DNA of 64,000 bases from Ustilaginoidea virens. Lineage: Eukaryota; Ascomycota; Sordariomycetes; Hypocreales; Clavicipitaceae. Numbering within the stretch: position 1 is the first letter of the stretch; each line of letters starts with the position of its first letter. The position numbers and the translations under genes were made by a program. Under the pieces are notes generated by a model, which saw nothing but the letters and a program-made list of their open reading frames with translations, ran no database searches and was not told the origin of the DNA. The stretch is taken from NCBI RefSeq assembly GCF_000687475.1, contig NC_057318.1, forward strand, positions 5,518,001-5,582,000, read 5' to 3'. Positions 47,705 to 59,557 of the stretch are shown piece by piece.

Positions 47705-48964
47705 CTAGACGCGATCCATGAGATCACCTCCAGCCAAGCTGCCAGTGGCGGAGCTCCTGCCGCTGTTGCTGAACCCGGTTTCCGTGAGCAAATCATGAAC
47801 CGCCACCTTGGGAACCTGCGGAACTGGCAGCTTCCTTTGAGCACCATCCGGGCGGCTGATGATGTCCGTCAAAGATATGCCGTGGCTGCGAGGAGCGTTC
47901 AGTTGGGGGGTGAATGGAGGAGGGGCATCCAGGTGAGGCTCCATGGGCGCCAACGCTGGCGTGGTGTTGTGCGCCAGAGACAGGTTTCTGATGCTGGGCA
48001 GCTCGTAGCCTGAAAACGGCCGCAGGCGAGGGGAGTGAGCCGGAGTCGCGATTGGCGTGTGGTCAGGGGTAGGAGAGAGTGAGTCGTGAGAAAAGGTGGG
48101 TGAGGAGGGCGCGGTTGAGTTGGGCGAGTTGGGCCTCGAGCGTTTGGCGTGGCGCAGAGCTCCGTTGTAGTGGTCGTCGTGGTCATCGTTGGAATGAAAC
48201 CTGGCCATGTGGTACGATGACAGGCCATTGGGGTGACCTCGGGAGCTGTGCAGGCCGTGACCAAAGTATTGCCGGGGGCCGCGGCTGACGGGGGCGGCAG
48301 GTGTCTCACGCTCGACCTGGGTCGCCGCCTTTGCAAGCATCGACGTGTCACCAGCGCGGCTGTAGCTGCTGTGTACGTTGTGGTGAGGGTGCTGGGCAAA
48401 CGAGGCGAACGAGTGTGGAGGAGACACGTTGGGCGAGGCCAGGGTCGACGTGGGAGCCGATCGAATCGTTTTAGGGGCCGGCGGGGGTGCCATCATGCCC
48501 TCGTGGAGCATATGCGGAGGCAGGGCTTGGTGGTGCTGGTGATGCGGGTGGTGCGCATGGTGCGGGTGGTGCGGGTGGTGCTGGCCCTTGTTGCCACGGC
48601 GCGAGTTTGGATTGTTGTGAATTCTCGAGTGACGGGTCAGCTCATCCGAGCGGGAAAACTTCTTGCTGCAGCCAGGGAACTGGCAGGCGTGTGGCTTTTC
48701 GCCCGTGTGAGTGCGAATGTGTCGGGTCTGGTGTTCGAGACGATGAAAGGCTTTGTCACAAAGAGGACATTTGTAGGGACGCGGCAGTTCATTCGACGAA
48801 GGCGAGGCCTGAGCACCAGGGAGGGGCCCGTTGGGCTTGATGACGGTGACTGACACGCTTGCCATGGCGGCGTCACCCTTTGAGGCTTCCGGGTCGGGTT
48901 GAGCAGCCTGGGATAGCGGACTGAGCAGGTTGGAGAAGTGGAAGGCTGGCAGTGATGGTTGCAT
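47705..48964 (-). CDS. creA: Carbon catabolite repressor CreA/CRE1 (C2H2 zinc finger)
   Basis: Intronless, 419 codons. Two C2H2 fingers lie at residues 64-86 ([20 protein letters not shown]...) and 92-116 ([20 protein letters not shown]...), followed by [11 protein letters not shown], which is the CreA/Mig1 signature. A His/Pro-rich stretch follows at about 128-147. The C-terminal repression region is recognisable as [16 protein letters not shown] and [20 protein letters not shown]. The protein binds SYGGRG sites and represses genes for alternative carbon use when glucose is present. The start at 48964 is preferred over the Met at 48865 because FSNLLSPLS near the N-terminus matches other fungal CRE1 proteins. 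The gene is isolated by about 7 kb of non-coding DNA on each side. Confidence 0.97.
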   Translation of the reverse strand: MQPSLPAFHFSNLLSPLSQAAQPDPEASKGDAAMASVSVTVIKPNGPLPGAQASPSSNELPRPYKCPLCDKAFHRLEHQTRHIRTHTGEKPHACQFPGCSKKFSRSDELTRHSRIHNNPNSRRGNKGQHHPHHPHHAHHPHHQHHQALPPHMLHEGMMAPPPAPKTIRSAPTSTLASPNVSPPHSFASFAQHPHHNVHSSYSRAGDTSMLAKAATQVERETPAAPVSRGPRQYFGHGLHSSRGHPNGLSSYHMARFHSNDDHDDHYNGALRHAKRSRPNSPNSTAPSSPTFSHDSLSPTPDHTPIATPAHSPRLRPFSGYELPSIRNLSLAHNTTPALAPMEPHLDAPPPFTPQLNAPRSHGISLTDIISRPDGAQRKLPVPQVPKVAVHDLLTETGFSNSGRSSATGSLAGGDLMDRV

Positions 48965-51900
48965 GTGATGCGAGACTGGCCCAGGCGGAGGACGGAATAT
49001 TTTTCTCCTCTGGTGACGGGTGACGGAAGGGCAAAACCGGCTCTTCAGATACTGCCGGGTTGTTGTTGTTGCTGTTGTTGTGACGGTTGATTTTGGCTGG
49101 ATACTTGACGGTGCTCTTGTTGCCGTTGCGAGGAAAATCGTGGTTATCGACGCAGTTTGCTGCAGTTGCTTTTTTGTTGTTGTTGTGGCAGCCGGTGCGG
49201 TTCAGGTCAGTAATCTGATGTGGGAAAAAACGGTGGAATCTTTTTTTTGGGGACGAGGGGACGAGGGGAAGGGAATGGGTTTTAAAGGACGGGTTTGGCC
49301 GGAAAGATGCAAGGCGTGCGGCGTGCGGCGTGCGAGACCATTCGGGGGGGGTTGGGGGGGGGGTGTACAAGGACAACAGCAGGTCAACGTACCTCCATGT
49401 CCTCTGTGCGAGCCTCAAGCCAAAGCAATTACAGGGCGCGACGGTGCACTGGGCAGGCGCACAAAGCGATAAAACAGAGGCGCCCTCGGGACAAAGACGA
49501 CTTTGGAGGGAGCGGCGGGGTAGTGGTAGGGGGGGAGGAGGGCGTGGAGCAACTGAAAGAGACCAGACTGGGCCAGACCAGACCTTTGCTGCCAGGCAGC
49601 CGCGGGTGGGTTTGCCGCGACCAGACGGTAAATGGGAAATGGGGTTGGCAGCCCAGTACGTATGTACATAACTTGCACGCGCTGCGGACATCGGTGGGCT
49701 GGGCACCAGTCCCTGGGGCCGGGCTGGACGTGCGTGGTGGGGGAAAGGGGGGGGGGACCACATAACTTCGGGGCCATAGGTGCGCGCCCCCGTGTTTGGG
49801 GGGACTTGGGGGAAGAAAGTTTGGGGAGTCTGGGGAGTTTGGGGAGACGGATGGTGCCACAAGGTTTCCTGGAGCAAGCCTGGGTTTGGTCTGGTCGTAC
49901 CTGCCTGGAGTTTGTCTCGCCGCCGCGCACGCCCCTGCCTGACAGCCCACCCCCTTTGACACAACCAGACCCACCCGCAAGCAGTGAGACGATGATTGGG
50001 GGGAAAAAACACACGCACACACGCACACAAAAAAGAAAAGAAAAAAAAGGTGCCTTGGGGACTCAGCAGCTGGCGGGTACCTGTGCAAATTTTCTCGTCA
50101 CTGCTCCGTACTCCGCAGTTGCTGGAAAGCTTGGTGGCTTGGCTGGGGGTCGTTGGCTGGGGGTCGTTGGCTGGGGGGTCTTTGCCTGGGGGTCTCTGCC
50201 TGGGGGTCTCTGCCTGGGGCCAGGCCAGTTCTGCCGATAAAAACCAAGCGTGAGTAGGACGGCTGCACTGCTGCATGCGGGCACGCACACCCCCCTTCCC
50301 CAATCCTCCTTCTCCTCTGCTTCTTTCTCCGCTGCGCCGCCGCCTGGCGAGGTGTCAAGGGCCAAGGGTGAGCTGAGCAAACTTCAGCGAACGGAGTGGC
50401 GTGAAAGCGGCCACCTGGTGGTGTGTAGCAAGTACCGACGTATTTTTAAATGTGGACTCAATGGTATGGCCCTTCCCCATGCCCCACAATCCGCGAGGAA
50501 AGAAAGGAAAAGCGCAATTGCTGTGGGGGGCACAAGCACCAGCAATCTTGTCAACAAGCTTTATTGGATTGATTGGCTTGTGTTCTAGTTCCGAGTCCTT
50601 TGCTTTCATATGAATGAACCTTGGCCTGGGGCAGACCGGCATGCATATGGCGGCACTGTGATGACTGGTTTTTTTTTTTTTTTTTTTCCCTTCCTTCCTT
50701 CCTTCCTTTAACAAAAAAAAAAAAAAAAAAAAAAAAAAACCCACCCGAAAAGAAAATCAAAAAAAGGACAGAAAAAAGAAGAAAAAAAGAGGAAAAAAGA
50801 AAATGCTGGTGGCCCAGACTTCCCCTTGCGAGCCAGGTGCAGAAGAGCAGATGCGCACCTTCCTTATCGTGCCAGAAACCAAGACCTTTTTCAACGTTGG
50901 CAAAATAAAACGGGGCGTTGGCAGCCGGCAGACGGAGGGTTTTGCAAAATCACTTCTGACGCCCGAGGATAGTCATTGCCGGCAGGTCAAAGCGAGCGAT
51001 TGCGTCTGGTTGGAAAGCGCCTGCTTTATCCCGCTCTCGTGCTTGAGCGCCGCGAGCCAAAGAAGTCGTGTGGGATTATTTATCATCGTCTGGCTGCTTG
51101 CCCTTCAAGTGTTTGTAACGTGAAGCAACCAACCACGAGGCTCGGCTTACTACTGGCAAGCCCCGCCCGTCTTATGCACCCCCTTGGTCACTCCCTCCTT
51201 TCATCCACATTCGGGTTCTTATCTAGACTTATCATCGAATCACTCCGAGGTCTCCATTGAACACGTAGTCTACTTTTCAGCAGACGCATCGTCCGCGCAA
51301 GCAACAACAACTCCATGCGTTGGCTGCGCTGTATGGGGTACGCGGGATATGGGGTACATGGCGTGCAGGGGGTAAATGGCGAATGGCGAATGGCAAATGG
51401 CAAATGGCAAATGGAAGGGCAGGAGACGCACGGCTGCGCCACGCATACCAGACCCAATGGGTAGTCCTTGGCAGTCCGTAGTGGTCCGTAGTGGTTCGTA
51501 GTGGTCCGTACCCAGAGGTTCTGTAGCAGCCAGCAGCATGCCTGCCATTGACGTGACAACGTTCCCGTCCACCTCGCTCGGAATCTATACATCCCAACCG
51601 ACAAATCGTGGTTCACGTTGATGATGCAATGTTTTGTGGCTGGGCTCCATTTCCCCCGGAATTTCCAACTCGACAACCTGGCATGTGATTGTGCGCCAAA
51701 ACTGGTTCCGGCCATGGGCGGTCAGGTCGGTGGCAATCTGGCTCTCGGTACTCCGTACTCCGTACAAGTAGCAGGAAGTACGTGCAAGGTTAGGTAGCAG
51801 GTACTGCACTGCGCAAATCAGTTCCGCAAAGGGGTGGCGTGGCGATTTGCGGGGCCAGGGCATCTTGCTGCAGACCTGGAAAACCGAGACCCCCCGTGCT

Positions 51901-54335
51901 CGGTCCCAGTCATCAGTGTAACCCCCAGGGGCCTCTGTGCTGGACGCGGCAGCCCGGGACGGTAATTACGGCTTTGCTCCCCGTGCTCTAGCGAGCTGGG
52001 CCTCCCTGTAGCGGGTTTCAGTTGCTTGTTGCGTACTCCGTAGGTAGGTAGGTACATACATAGCATAGCCATGTACGGAGGAATGCGCTGTGAATCGTAC
52101 CTTCCGCGTCCTATTACGAAGTCCGACCCACCACTTTCCTAACAAGTTTGGTTGGCTTGTCGAGTCACACGGGCACAGACAAGCGACGAGGTGTCTCAGA
52201 AACGCAGAGAGGGGGGGTTGGAATGATGATGATGATGATGAAGATGAAGATGAAGAAGAAATCGACGGGTTGGTTCCCGATAACGCTCTTCTTCATGGCA
52301 AGATTCTGAAGCCACCCTGACGACACTACACAACACTGGCTGGCCGAGTTGGTCTCGACCCGTTACATTGTGAGCAACTCTCTACCCAAGGAAGGTGCGT
52401 CCGATACGTCCTTGCCTTGTTTGGGAGGTAGGTAACCGTGTCGAGGTCTGTCATCTCGTGTGACGATTATATCGGGGCACCCGAGTTGCATTTCGCTAAG
52501 CGCTGTACAAGACGAGACAAGTTGAAGTCTATCGAGTCCTCCAATTAACTTCCCCAGACTTGGCTTACATGGTAGGCAGACCAGGCGTTTCGAGCAAGAA
52601 AGAAAAGAAACGAAGGAGAGGGAGAGAGCTTTGTTACACCGAGACGGCTAGGTGCTTGTCGTCAATGCAAGTCCGTGCCAGACACTGCGTATTTTCCTCC
52701 TTCCTTTCTTCCCTTCCCTTTCTTGTATTCTCCTCGTCCTACTCTCTATCTCTTTCTCTCTCCCTCCCCCACCCCTCTCCCTCTCTCTCTTCCTTGCTCT
52801 CTTTTGTTCCCTTGAGTTTACTTGGTTGCCACAAACCCAATCTAAACAAAACCACAAGGAAGCCCCTTGTCGCCAGTAACCGCAAACTCTTCGCAAAACT
52901 CAAGCTCAAGCCTCGCCGCCTGCAACAGCAGGGCTAGGAATTGGAGTCAGCCCGCAGATGGCGCTCCTCCCCGGTCTTGATTTTTTTTTGTGCTCATTGC
53001 TAATAAAACATATGTTTGGAGCATGTCTGGTGGGGATAGCTTGCATTGTCCAACTTTGCGGCTTCCGAGACTAGCTGCCGTAGCCGCGGCGCGACGATTC
53101 GTGCTTTACCGCCAGTACGATATGCGTAATCCGTGCAAAGAGACCGAAATCTTGATCCGGCTCTTGGCTAGCTTCACATGAACTTCTGCTGCTCGCGTCA
53201 CGGGCTTATCAACTTCAGACCAGCCCCTCCCAAGCTTCAGATTTCTTTGCCGCTCCTGTTTGTTTGCATTCTATGTAAAATCTCCTTGCCGGTGACTAAT
53301 CTTTACCTGCAGAAGCCAGGGATTTTCACCTGCTAGGCTGATGCGCGACTCCGCGGCCTGCCCAGGTTCTCCCCAGTCCTACAAGGTCCAGTGAGATGTG
53401 CGGCATACATACCAGCAGATGGGCCGAGCCAGGGGGGGGGAGTCCTTATTCAAGACATGAACCTTTCGTTGATGGGCCCAAAGGAGGCTGTGTGGGGGAG
53501 TCGGGCTTTCATACCCTCCCTTCCTCCCTGTGGTTCCAGAATGGGCTGACTGCGTCTGAATGAGGAGGCTTTCTACTCCACATTTATTCCTGGCGAGACA
53601 TACAAAGGCATCAAGGTAGAATAAATCGCAAACTAATACTTTGCCGGAGACCAGATCTTCTTGAAAAGAATACGGGGGCTCTTCTGTGTCAAGGCGGCAA
53701 TCTAAAAGCACAATTACCACCAGTCGGACAAATGAGACAAAACATGTCTTTTTCTTGGGACATTTATTACCTGCTGACGTCTTTATTGGCTACCTACAGT
53801 ATGTACCTCCTATCTATCTGTTCCTGGGCGTTCACGACGGTATCGTTTCCCGACAACAAGCGCCGAATTTTCGGACCAGCCCATTCCAGCCAACGCAGCA
53901 GGATGAACAAGTATGCCGAATCGGGTTATCTTGGCCCAAACAAAGATTTGCGGATTGCGTATAGATTGTTCCGCACATGCGTACCTAGTCCACCCTCGTT
54001 TGCATTAGTCGCATTCGCATTCTTTAGTCTCACCCGATATCCTTCAACTCACCTAACTTGGGGTTCAGGAATGCATCAGCGAGGCCGCCCAATTTGCGAC
54101 ATGGTGGGCAATGTTGTGTGGTGGCGAGTTTATCGCCGAGGGGCCATTCCCTAGGATCCACGCCTGGCTGGCTAGTTACCGCTTTCTTACAAGGCTGGGC
54201 TGGCCTCGGCGCCCGTCGGCCGCCGAACGCCGCGGTACCGCCCTCTCCACAGACAATGAAGGAGCCGACTACCCGAGTTCTGGCACGGAGTGGTAGGTAT
54301 CGAGGTAGGTCACGAATGCGATGCGTTTGCCGTTG

Positions 54336-54378
<43 letters not shown>

Positions 54379-54861
54379 CTTTTTCGCTTGTTCGCCTTTG
54401 TCCAAGGTTGGGTGGGTGCCCTGATTCTGTCTGTACTGGCTTGACCGGTACGTGGCTCAAGCCAAGGCAGACCTCGAGAGACGGCCATCGAAATAGGTCA
54501 AGCCTGTCAAGCCTGTCTGTCACGCCTCTCAAGCCTCGTCGATGGACAACAGATCTACTGCGTAACACCCGCGGCTGAATGCTTTCCCCTGCCCCCGCAT
54601 TCCCTGCTCCGGAGTCCAGACCCCAGGTACCGCGCTGCAGAGCGCTGGGGAAGAAGATCCCCCGTGGATCAACAACAGGGGTCAACTCCGCCGTCGTCCC
54701 CGCCGTCGGCTTGGAAGCGCTTTTATGGAGCCAATAACTTGCTCACTGCTTTCCTTGCGTGCACCCCCGTGCAGTGCAGTGCAGTGCAGTGCAGTGCAAT
54801 GCAGGGGGAGAGGGTGCTGCAACCTTTTGAGGCCGGCTTCTGCAGGTACCGCTGGATCGCC

Positions 54862-54895
<34 letters not shown>

Positions 54896-56126
54896 AAGAC
54901 GCCCGCCTGCCTGTCTATCCTGCCAATTGCAGAACTGCTTTTCCAGCGTCAAAGGCGTCAAAAGGGTCATTTCGTCTCAGCGACCCATCCCTGTGGTGGT
55001 TTCGAGGCATGATTTCTGCTGCAGACACTCTCCCGGTGGCAGCATCCGAGGCGCATCATCCCCTTGTGCAAACCGATTCAACCCTTTTCGCATCTACAAT
55101 GAACCCACTCGCCACGTTGGCAGCCGTGGAGTGACCTGATACGCTTTGTTGTTGCTGGACCCTGGCGCCCAGGTTCCCAAGTACACAGTACCTCGCACGT
55201 CTTTACCAGCCAGGCATTGAGGATGAAAACTTTTACCCCGGACTCGGCGCCGAATCGGCTGTCAGGTTCGGAAGTAGCTAATGGATCAAACTACTCGGCA
55301 TAGAGTAGCTGTATTCAGGAAACAAGAGCAACCAGTTGGATCGCCGTGCTTACCGCTTAGGCTTACACTTATAAGCTCATGGCGCAACAAGCAAGCGGAC
55401 ACTTGCACCAAACTGTGACGCCAAACAAGGTGCGGCTTTATTGGGCTTTGCATCTTGCAGGTGGTCAGATACCTAGGCACCTACCTAGGTTAGGTAGATA
55501 GAGAAGTACCATGGCGTGCCACCCTCGATTCTGGTGACAGGTTAATCGGTTGGTTGTCTATCAGTCGCAAGACAGCTCAAAACAATCATCCAGCGGTCAA
55601 TAACGCGCCTACCAGGTAGGTACCTACGTAGGTACCAGGTACCCAAGGTACGGAGTAGTGGCCAAGTATCTCTCACCTTGGATTCCCGGACCGACTTGGA
55701 CGACGCGGTCGCACCTGCATTTGGAGTACGTGGGTTGGATGAAACGTCGAGAGAATACGCAACGAATAAGAAGACCATTGTAGCAAGTGTATTCCTGACT
55801 CGTGGGAGGCGCGGCAACGCGCTGTCCGCAAACTCATGGTAGCATCGACAATGGCGGGATTGCCAGTGTTTTGTTGAAGTTTGCGTGCACGCATAGAGCG
55901 TTAACCTGAAGGTTGAGCTGTCGAGGTATTCTGTACGGAGTATTCCAGGGGGGGGGGGGAAACAAGAGGGAGGGAAAAAAAAAAAAAAAACCCCCCCCCG
56001 AATAAAGAGGAGCACGTGACGACGCGACTAAGCCAAGATCCCCAATTTCGCGATCCGCCAGACGGCACCCAGGCGTCGATTTGCTTCGCTTTCTTCCACC
56101 TTGGCAGGAACCCATGGATGTGGGAA
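48965..56126. other. Gene desert and long upstream region of creA
   Basis: About 7.2 kb without a supported gene. The first 1.5 kb is probably creA leader and promoter. It contains G-rich tandem repeats (49796-49850 and 50145-50222), a T19 and an A27 tract (50669-50687, 50713-50739), an AATGGC(A/G)-type repeat (51378-51414), a GTAGTGGTCC repeat (51475-51512), T41 at 54338-54378, T31 at 54864-54894 and a GTGCA repeat at 54767-54803. TACGGAGTA copies are at 51749, 51756, 52034, 55649 and 55934. Confidence 0.55.
54338..54378. repeat. Poly(T) tract, T41
   Basis: The longest homopolymer in the window. Confidence 0.9.
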
Positions 56127-58047
56127 ATGGATTATCATTCCATCCATGGACACGACTTATGCAGCTTTGATGCGCCAGGGACGCGTATGCCTTTTTTTCC
56201 CGAGCCTATCAAGCCCAAATCAAGAATGCTCGGGGGTCAACGTACTGACACGATTGGTAGATCGACTTCCAACGGTACAGGCATCACAAGCCCTGGACGG
56301 GCTGCAGGATGGCAGCGGCCTGTACATCTCCACTGGCTTGGAAGAGCTAGATGCAGCCCTTGCGGCTCCGTCTCCCTCGGCATGCCACGACGCAGCTTCC
56401 CCCGGTGGCGTCAAGAGAGGCCAGGTGACAGAGATATGGGGGCCGCCCGGCACGGGCAAGACAGCCATTGCGTGAGCTCAGACAGATGATTGCGTGCGGC
56501 CGTGTCAAAAACGAGGGACTGACGCGGGCGGAACAGACTGCAGCTGGCTATAAGCTCGATCCGCAACGCAAGCAATGTCGTATGGATTGGTGGGTGTGTG
56601 TGTGTGCGTGTGTGTGTGGGAGGGAGAGCTGAGCGAACCCGCAGCAGGATGAAACTGACTTGCCCTCTTCTTGCCAGACTGTTTCCACGAGCTACAGGCT
56701 GCTCGCTTGCGACAAGTGCTGGCTTCAGCCCATGTTGCCGTCGATGATGCTGAGCAGGGCGACAGGCACTCGGGCCTGGCCTGCAGCAAGTTCCGCCAAG
56801 TTTCGTGCCTCAGCCTGCCGCACCTGATGGCCCTGTTATCGAGACCACACGCCAAGGTCATGCCGCACAGCGTCGCTCTTGTCGTCTTAAGCAATCCTTC
56901 CTCCTTGCTCAATTCCTGGCTTCCAAAGACGGCGGACGGGCACGCAGCGAGCCTGAAACCGAGCAAGGGTACGTTTACCAGGGCGCGTCTCCTCGTCGGC
57001 TCAGCAGCAGCACGGCAACGGGCAGTCTTCTTTCTGACAAACGGCGAGTTGGGATTTGGCAGGACCGGCAGCGTCGACGCGACGACGCCAGGGTCTGCAG
57101 TTCGTGATCAACGCGCTGCAGAAACTGGCAGCGGCCAGGAACTGCGCCGTCGTCGTGCTGACGCAGTGCGCCACCAGGATGCAGTCGGAACACGGTGCTG
57201 CTCTCGTGCCTGCGGTGAACGCGACGGTCTGGGACCACGGCGTGTCGACTCGCCTGGTCACGTTTAGGGACTGGGCACGAAGAGACGGCAAGCTCGTCGG
57301 CATCTTCCTGGCCGGGCTGCAGAAGCTGGACGGGACGCCGAGCCCGGAGACGCTGGATGGTGTTGCGGCATTTTGCGTGGATTCGGTACGTCACGGCCTT
57401 TGTTTCTGCTTTCTGCTTTCTGCTTTCTGCTTTCTGCTTTCTGCTTTCTGCTTTCTGCTTTCTGCTTTCTGCTTTCTGCTTTCTGCTTTCTGCTTTCTGC
57501 TTCCTGCTTCCTGCTTCCTGCTTCCTCGAGTGGGCGAATCTGTTTGGCAAATACTGAGAAAAAAATTGGGAAAAAAAAAAAGGCCGGCGTCGCAAAAGTG
57601 GATTATGATGCTGCGGACATCCCTGCAGGCCGTGGTGACGTGTTTCAGCACAAGAGAAAGCTGGGGCAGACCGACCTGGAGGTCCCCGACAGCGAAGAGG
57701 ACGAGGACTACGGTTGGGCGGGAGACGACGAGGCGAATCTTCCGGCACCGCCTCCTCAGTGGCAGGGCAGCGAGGATGTACTTCTTGGCCAGGAACTGGG
57801 CCAGAGCGACGATGACGATGGCAGGGACTACGGAGACGGCGGCAGGGACTACGAGGACGACGGCAGGGACTACGAGGACGGCGGCAGCGACTACAAAGAC
57901 GGCGGCAGGGACTGCGAGGGCGGCGGCAGCGACTACAAAGACGGCGGCAGGGACTGCGAGGGCGGCGGCAGCGACTACAAAGACGGCGGCAGGGACTGCG
58001 AGGACGACGACGGCGACAGCATGAGCTCTGCAGAAGGGAATCAATGA
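56127..58047 (+). CDS. RAD51-paralog-like RecA-fold ATPase (DNA repair)
   Basis: Six exons are proposed: 56127-56184, 56261-56471, 56537-56589, 56678-56968, 57063-57385 and 57583-58047, all in phase, giving 466 residues. The Walker A motif GPPGTGKT is at residues 80-87, preceded by YISTGLEELDAAL and GGVKRGQVTEIWG, the usual RecA/Rad51-paralog entry. Later blocks are GLQFVINALQKLAAARNCAV with VVLTQCATRMQ, and VWDHGVSTRLVTFRDWARRDGK. The strand expected to carry Walker B (SVALVVLSNPSSLLN) lacks the usual Asp. This fits Rad55/Rad57-type paralogs in homologous recombination, but the exact member is unassigned. The last exon is an acidic tail with near-perfect repeats of GGRDCEGGGSDYKD. Intron 5 holds a TTTCTGC array, so its acceptor (57582) is the least certain boundary. 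Confidence 0.82.
57403..57521. repeat. TTTCTGC minisatellite inside intron 5
   Basis: Fourteen exact 7-bp TTTCTGC units (57403-57500) are followed by three TTCCTGC units. The array lies between the donor at 57386 and the proposed acceptor at 57582. Confidence 0.95.
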
Positions 58048-58656
58048 AGAAACGGGGCGTTGAAGCACTGGGGCAGTTTGGGGCTTGAGCCCCAGGTTTA
58101 TGATGGAGTTGATGCAGGCTTACTACTAGCCCGTGCTTCTGGAAGCCCGGAAGCCCGGAAGCCCAGAAGCCCGGAAGCCTGGAAACCCGGAAGCCTTGGA
58201 AGAAGAATTCTCTGCGTTGATAGGCTGCGGCAGGTACCTGCCCCTGGCCTGCCCCATAGGTACCGGGGCTCTTAGACCAGCAAAGTCCCCGGGGCTCTCC
58301 ATCAAGGCAGTCAATTCATCCCCCCCCCCGGCGAGGACGCTCTCACTCATAGACGCAGCCAGGAGAATGTCCGACATGCCCTCCCACCTCGTCGAATACC
58401 CAACCGTCCAAGCACCTGGTCTCGCTCGATCCTGCCGACCCGGGCTGTTGTCAGGATGCCGGAAGTCTACCCGCCAGCTCCCGTCGAGGGACTTGGACGC
58501 CGGGCGCCCCGCAGGTACTCGCATCGCTTGGCAGGGGGAGGAGGCCCGTGCGCATGTACAGAGGTACTGCTGCTGCTGCTGAATACGACTTGGCATGCGG
58601 CATGGAGAAAAAAAAACGTCAACGTCCAACGTACGTACGTGTGTGTTTTGCTCCAC

Positions 58657-58694
<38 letters not shown>

Positions 58695-59548
58695 GTTTTT
58701 CCCCGCTCCGCCCTGATCCGTCCGTCCTCCGCAATGGCATGTGAAATGTGAAATCAGGGGGGTGGGTTTTTCCGCTGCGACGTATGTATATTCGACGCCG
58801 CGATGAATCCGAGTGCAGCTGCAGCCCGCCCCTACCACCCCAGCGCTCACCCAACGCTCACCCTCTCCCCGGCGCGAATCTTTTCTTTTCTTTCTTTCTT
58901 TCTTTGTTTTTTTTATTCTTTCTGTGCATCTTCTTCGTCTTCTTCTTCCTCCCCCGGGCGCCGCTGTTCCACTCGAGGTCGTGCGCCCGCGCCTCCGCAC
59001 GCGGCCACCGTCCGGATGGAGCAGCAAACGTTTAATTAAAAAGATTTTTTGCTGGCGAGGGTGGAAATGAAACTTGAGGCGGTCTGGCTTTGTCTGGCTT
59101 TGGCTCCTCCCCCCCCGCCCTCCAACAACCCCCGGGGTATAGGGTACGTGGGCTGCGGGGCTTGCGGGTCAGACTTTGGACTACTTTTCCTCTCCGATTT
59201 GGCCCGAGCTCCCGCTGCTGTCAAATAGGTAGGAGACGTGCACTAGGATGGGGTGGTCTGTGGTCTGTGGTCTGTGCGCTGCGGGCAACGTACCGAGTAC
59301 CAGGAACCTCCCAACTTTCCAAGTCGTCAAGTCAGCCACCAGTCTGCAGCAGCTTGACCACGTACTTGCGTGACTTGCCAAGTCGAGTTGCTACCGGTCC
59401 TGGGCCTCGCGGTTCCATCCTCACGTCCGACCAAAGAGAGGGGGGGGGGGGTGTGCGAGTTGTCAAGCGGTAGCCACGGCTGGGCGCGGCTACGCCATGC
59501 TCCCCGCGAAATTCCAGGACCAGGGCGCCACGCCGCCGAGGTACCTAC
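58048..59548. other. Intergenic, repeat-bearing
   Basis: About 1.5 kb. It holds a GGAAGCCC tandem repeat at 58138-58195, T36 at 58658-58693, a TTTC-rich tract near 58884-58930, and C/G runs. No gene was seen. Confidence 0.5.
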
Positions 59549-59557
59549 ATGTAACCC
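59549..59557. repeat. Target-site duplication, left copy
   Basis: ATGTAACCC, matched exactly by the right copy at 60422-60430, directly outside the inverted repeats. Confidence 0.8.

Noticed and set aside
48873..50303. 476-codon minus-strand open frame overlapping the creA start
   Set aside because: Low-complexity Pro/Asn/Arg-rich translation of the creA leader and G-rich repeats, with no domain; more likely a chance frame in a GC-rich leader.
51378..51514. CRISPR-like direct repeats
   Set aside because: Head-to-tail tandem units without spacers in a fungal genome; ordinary minisatellites.
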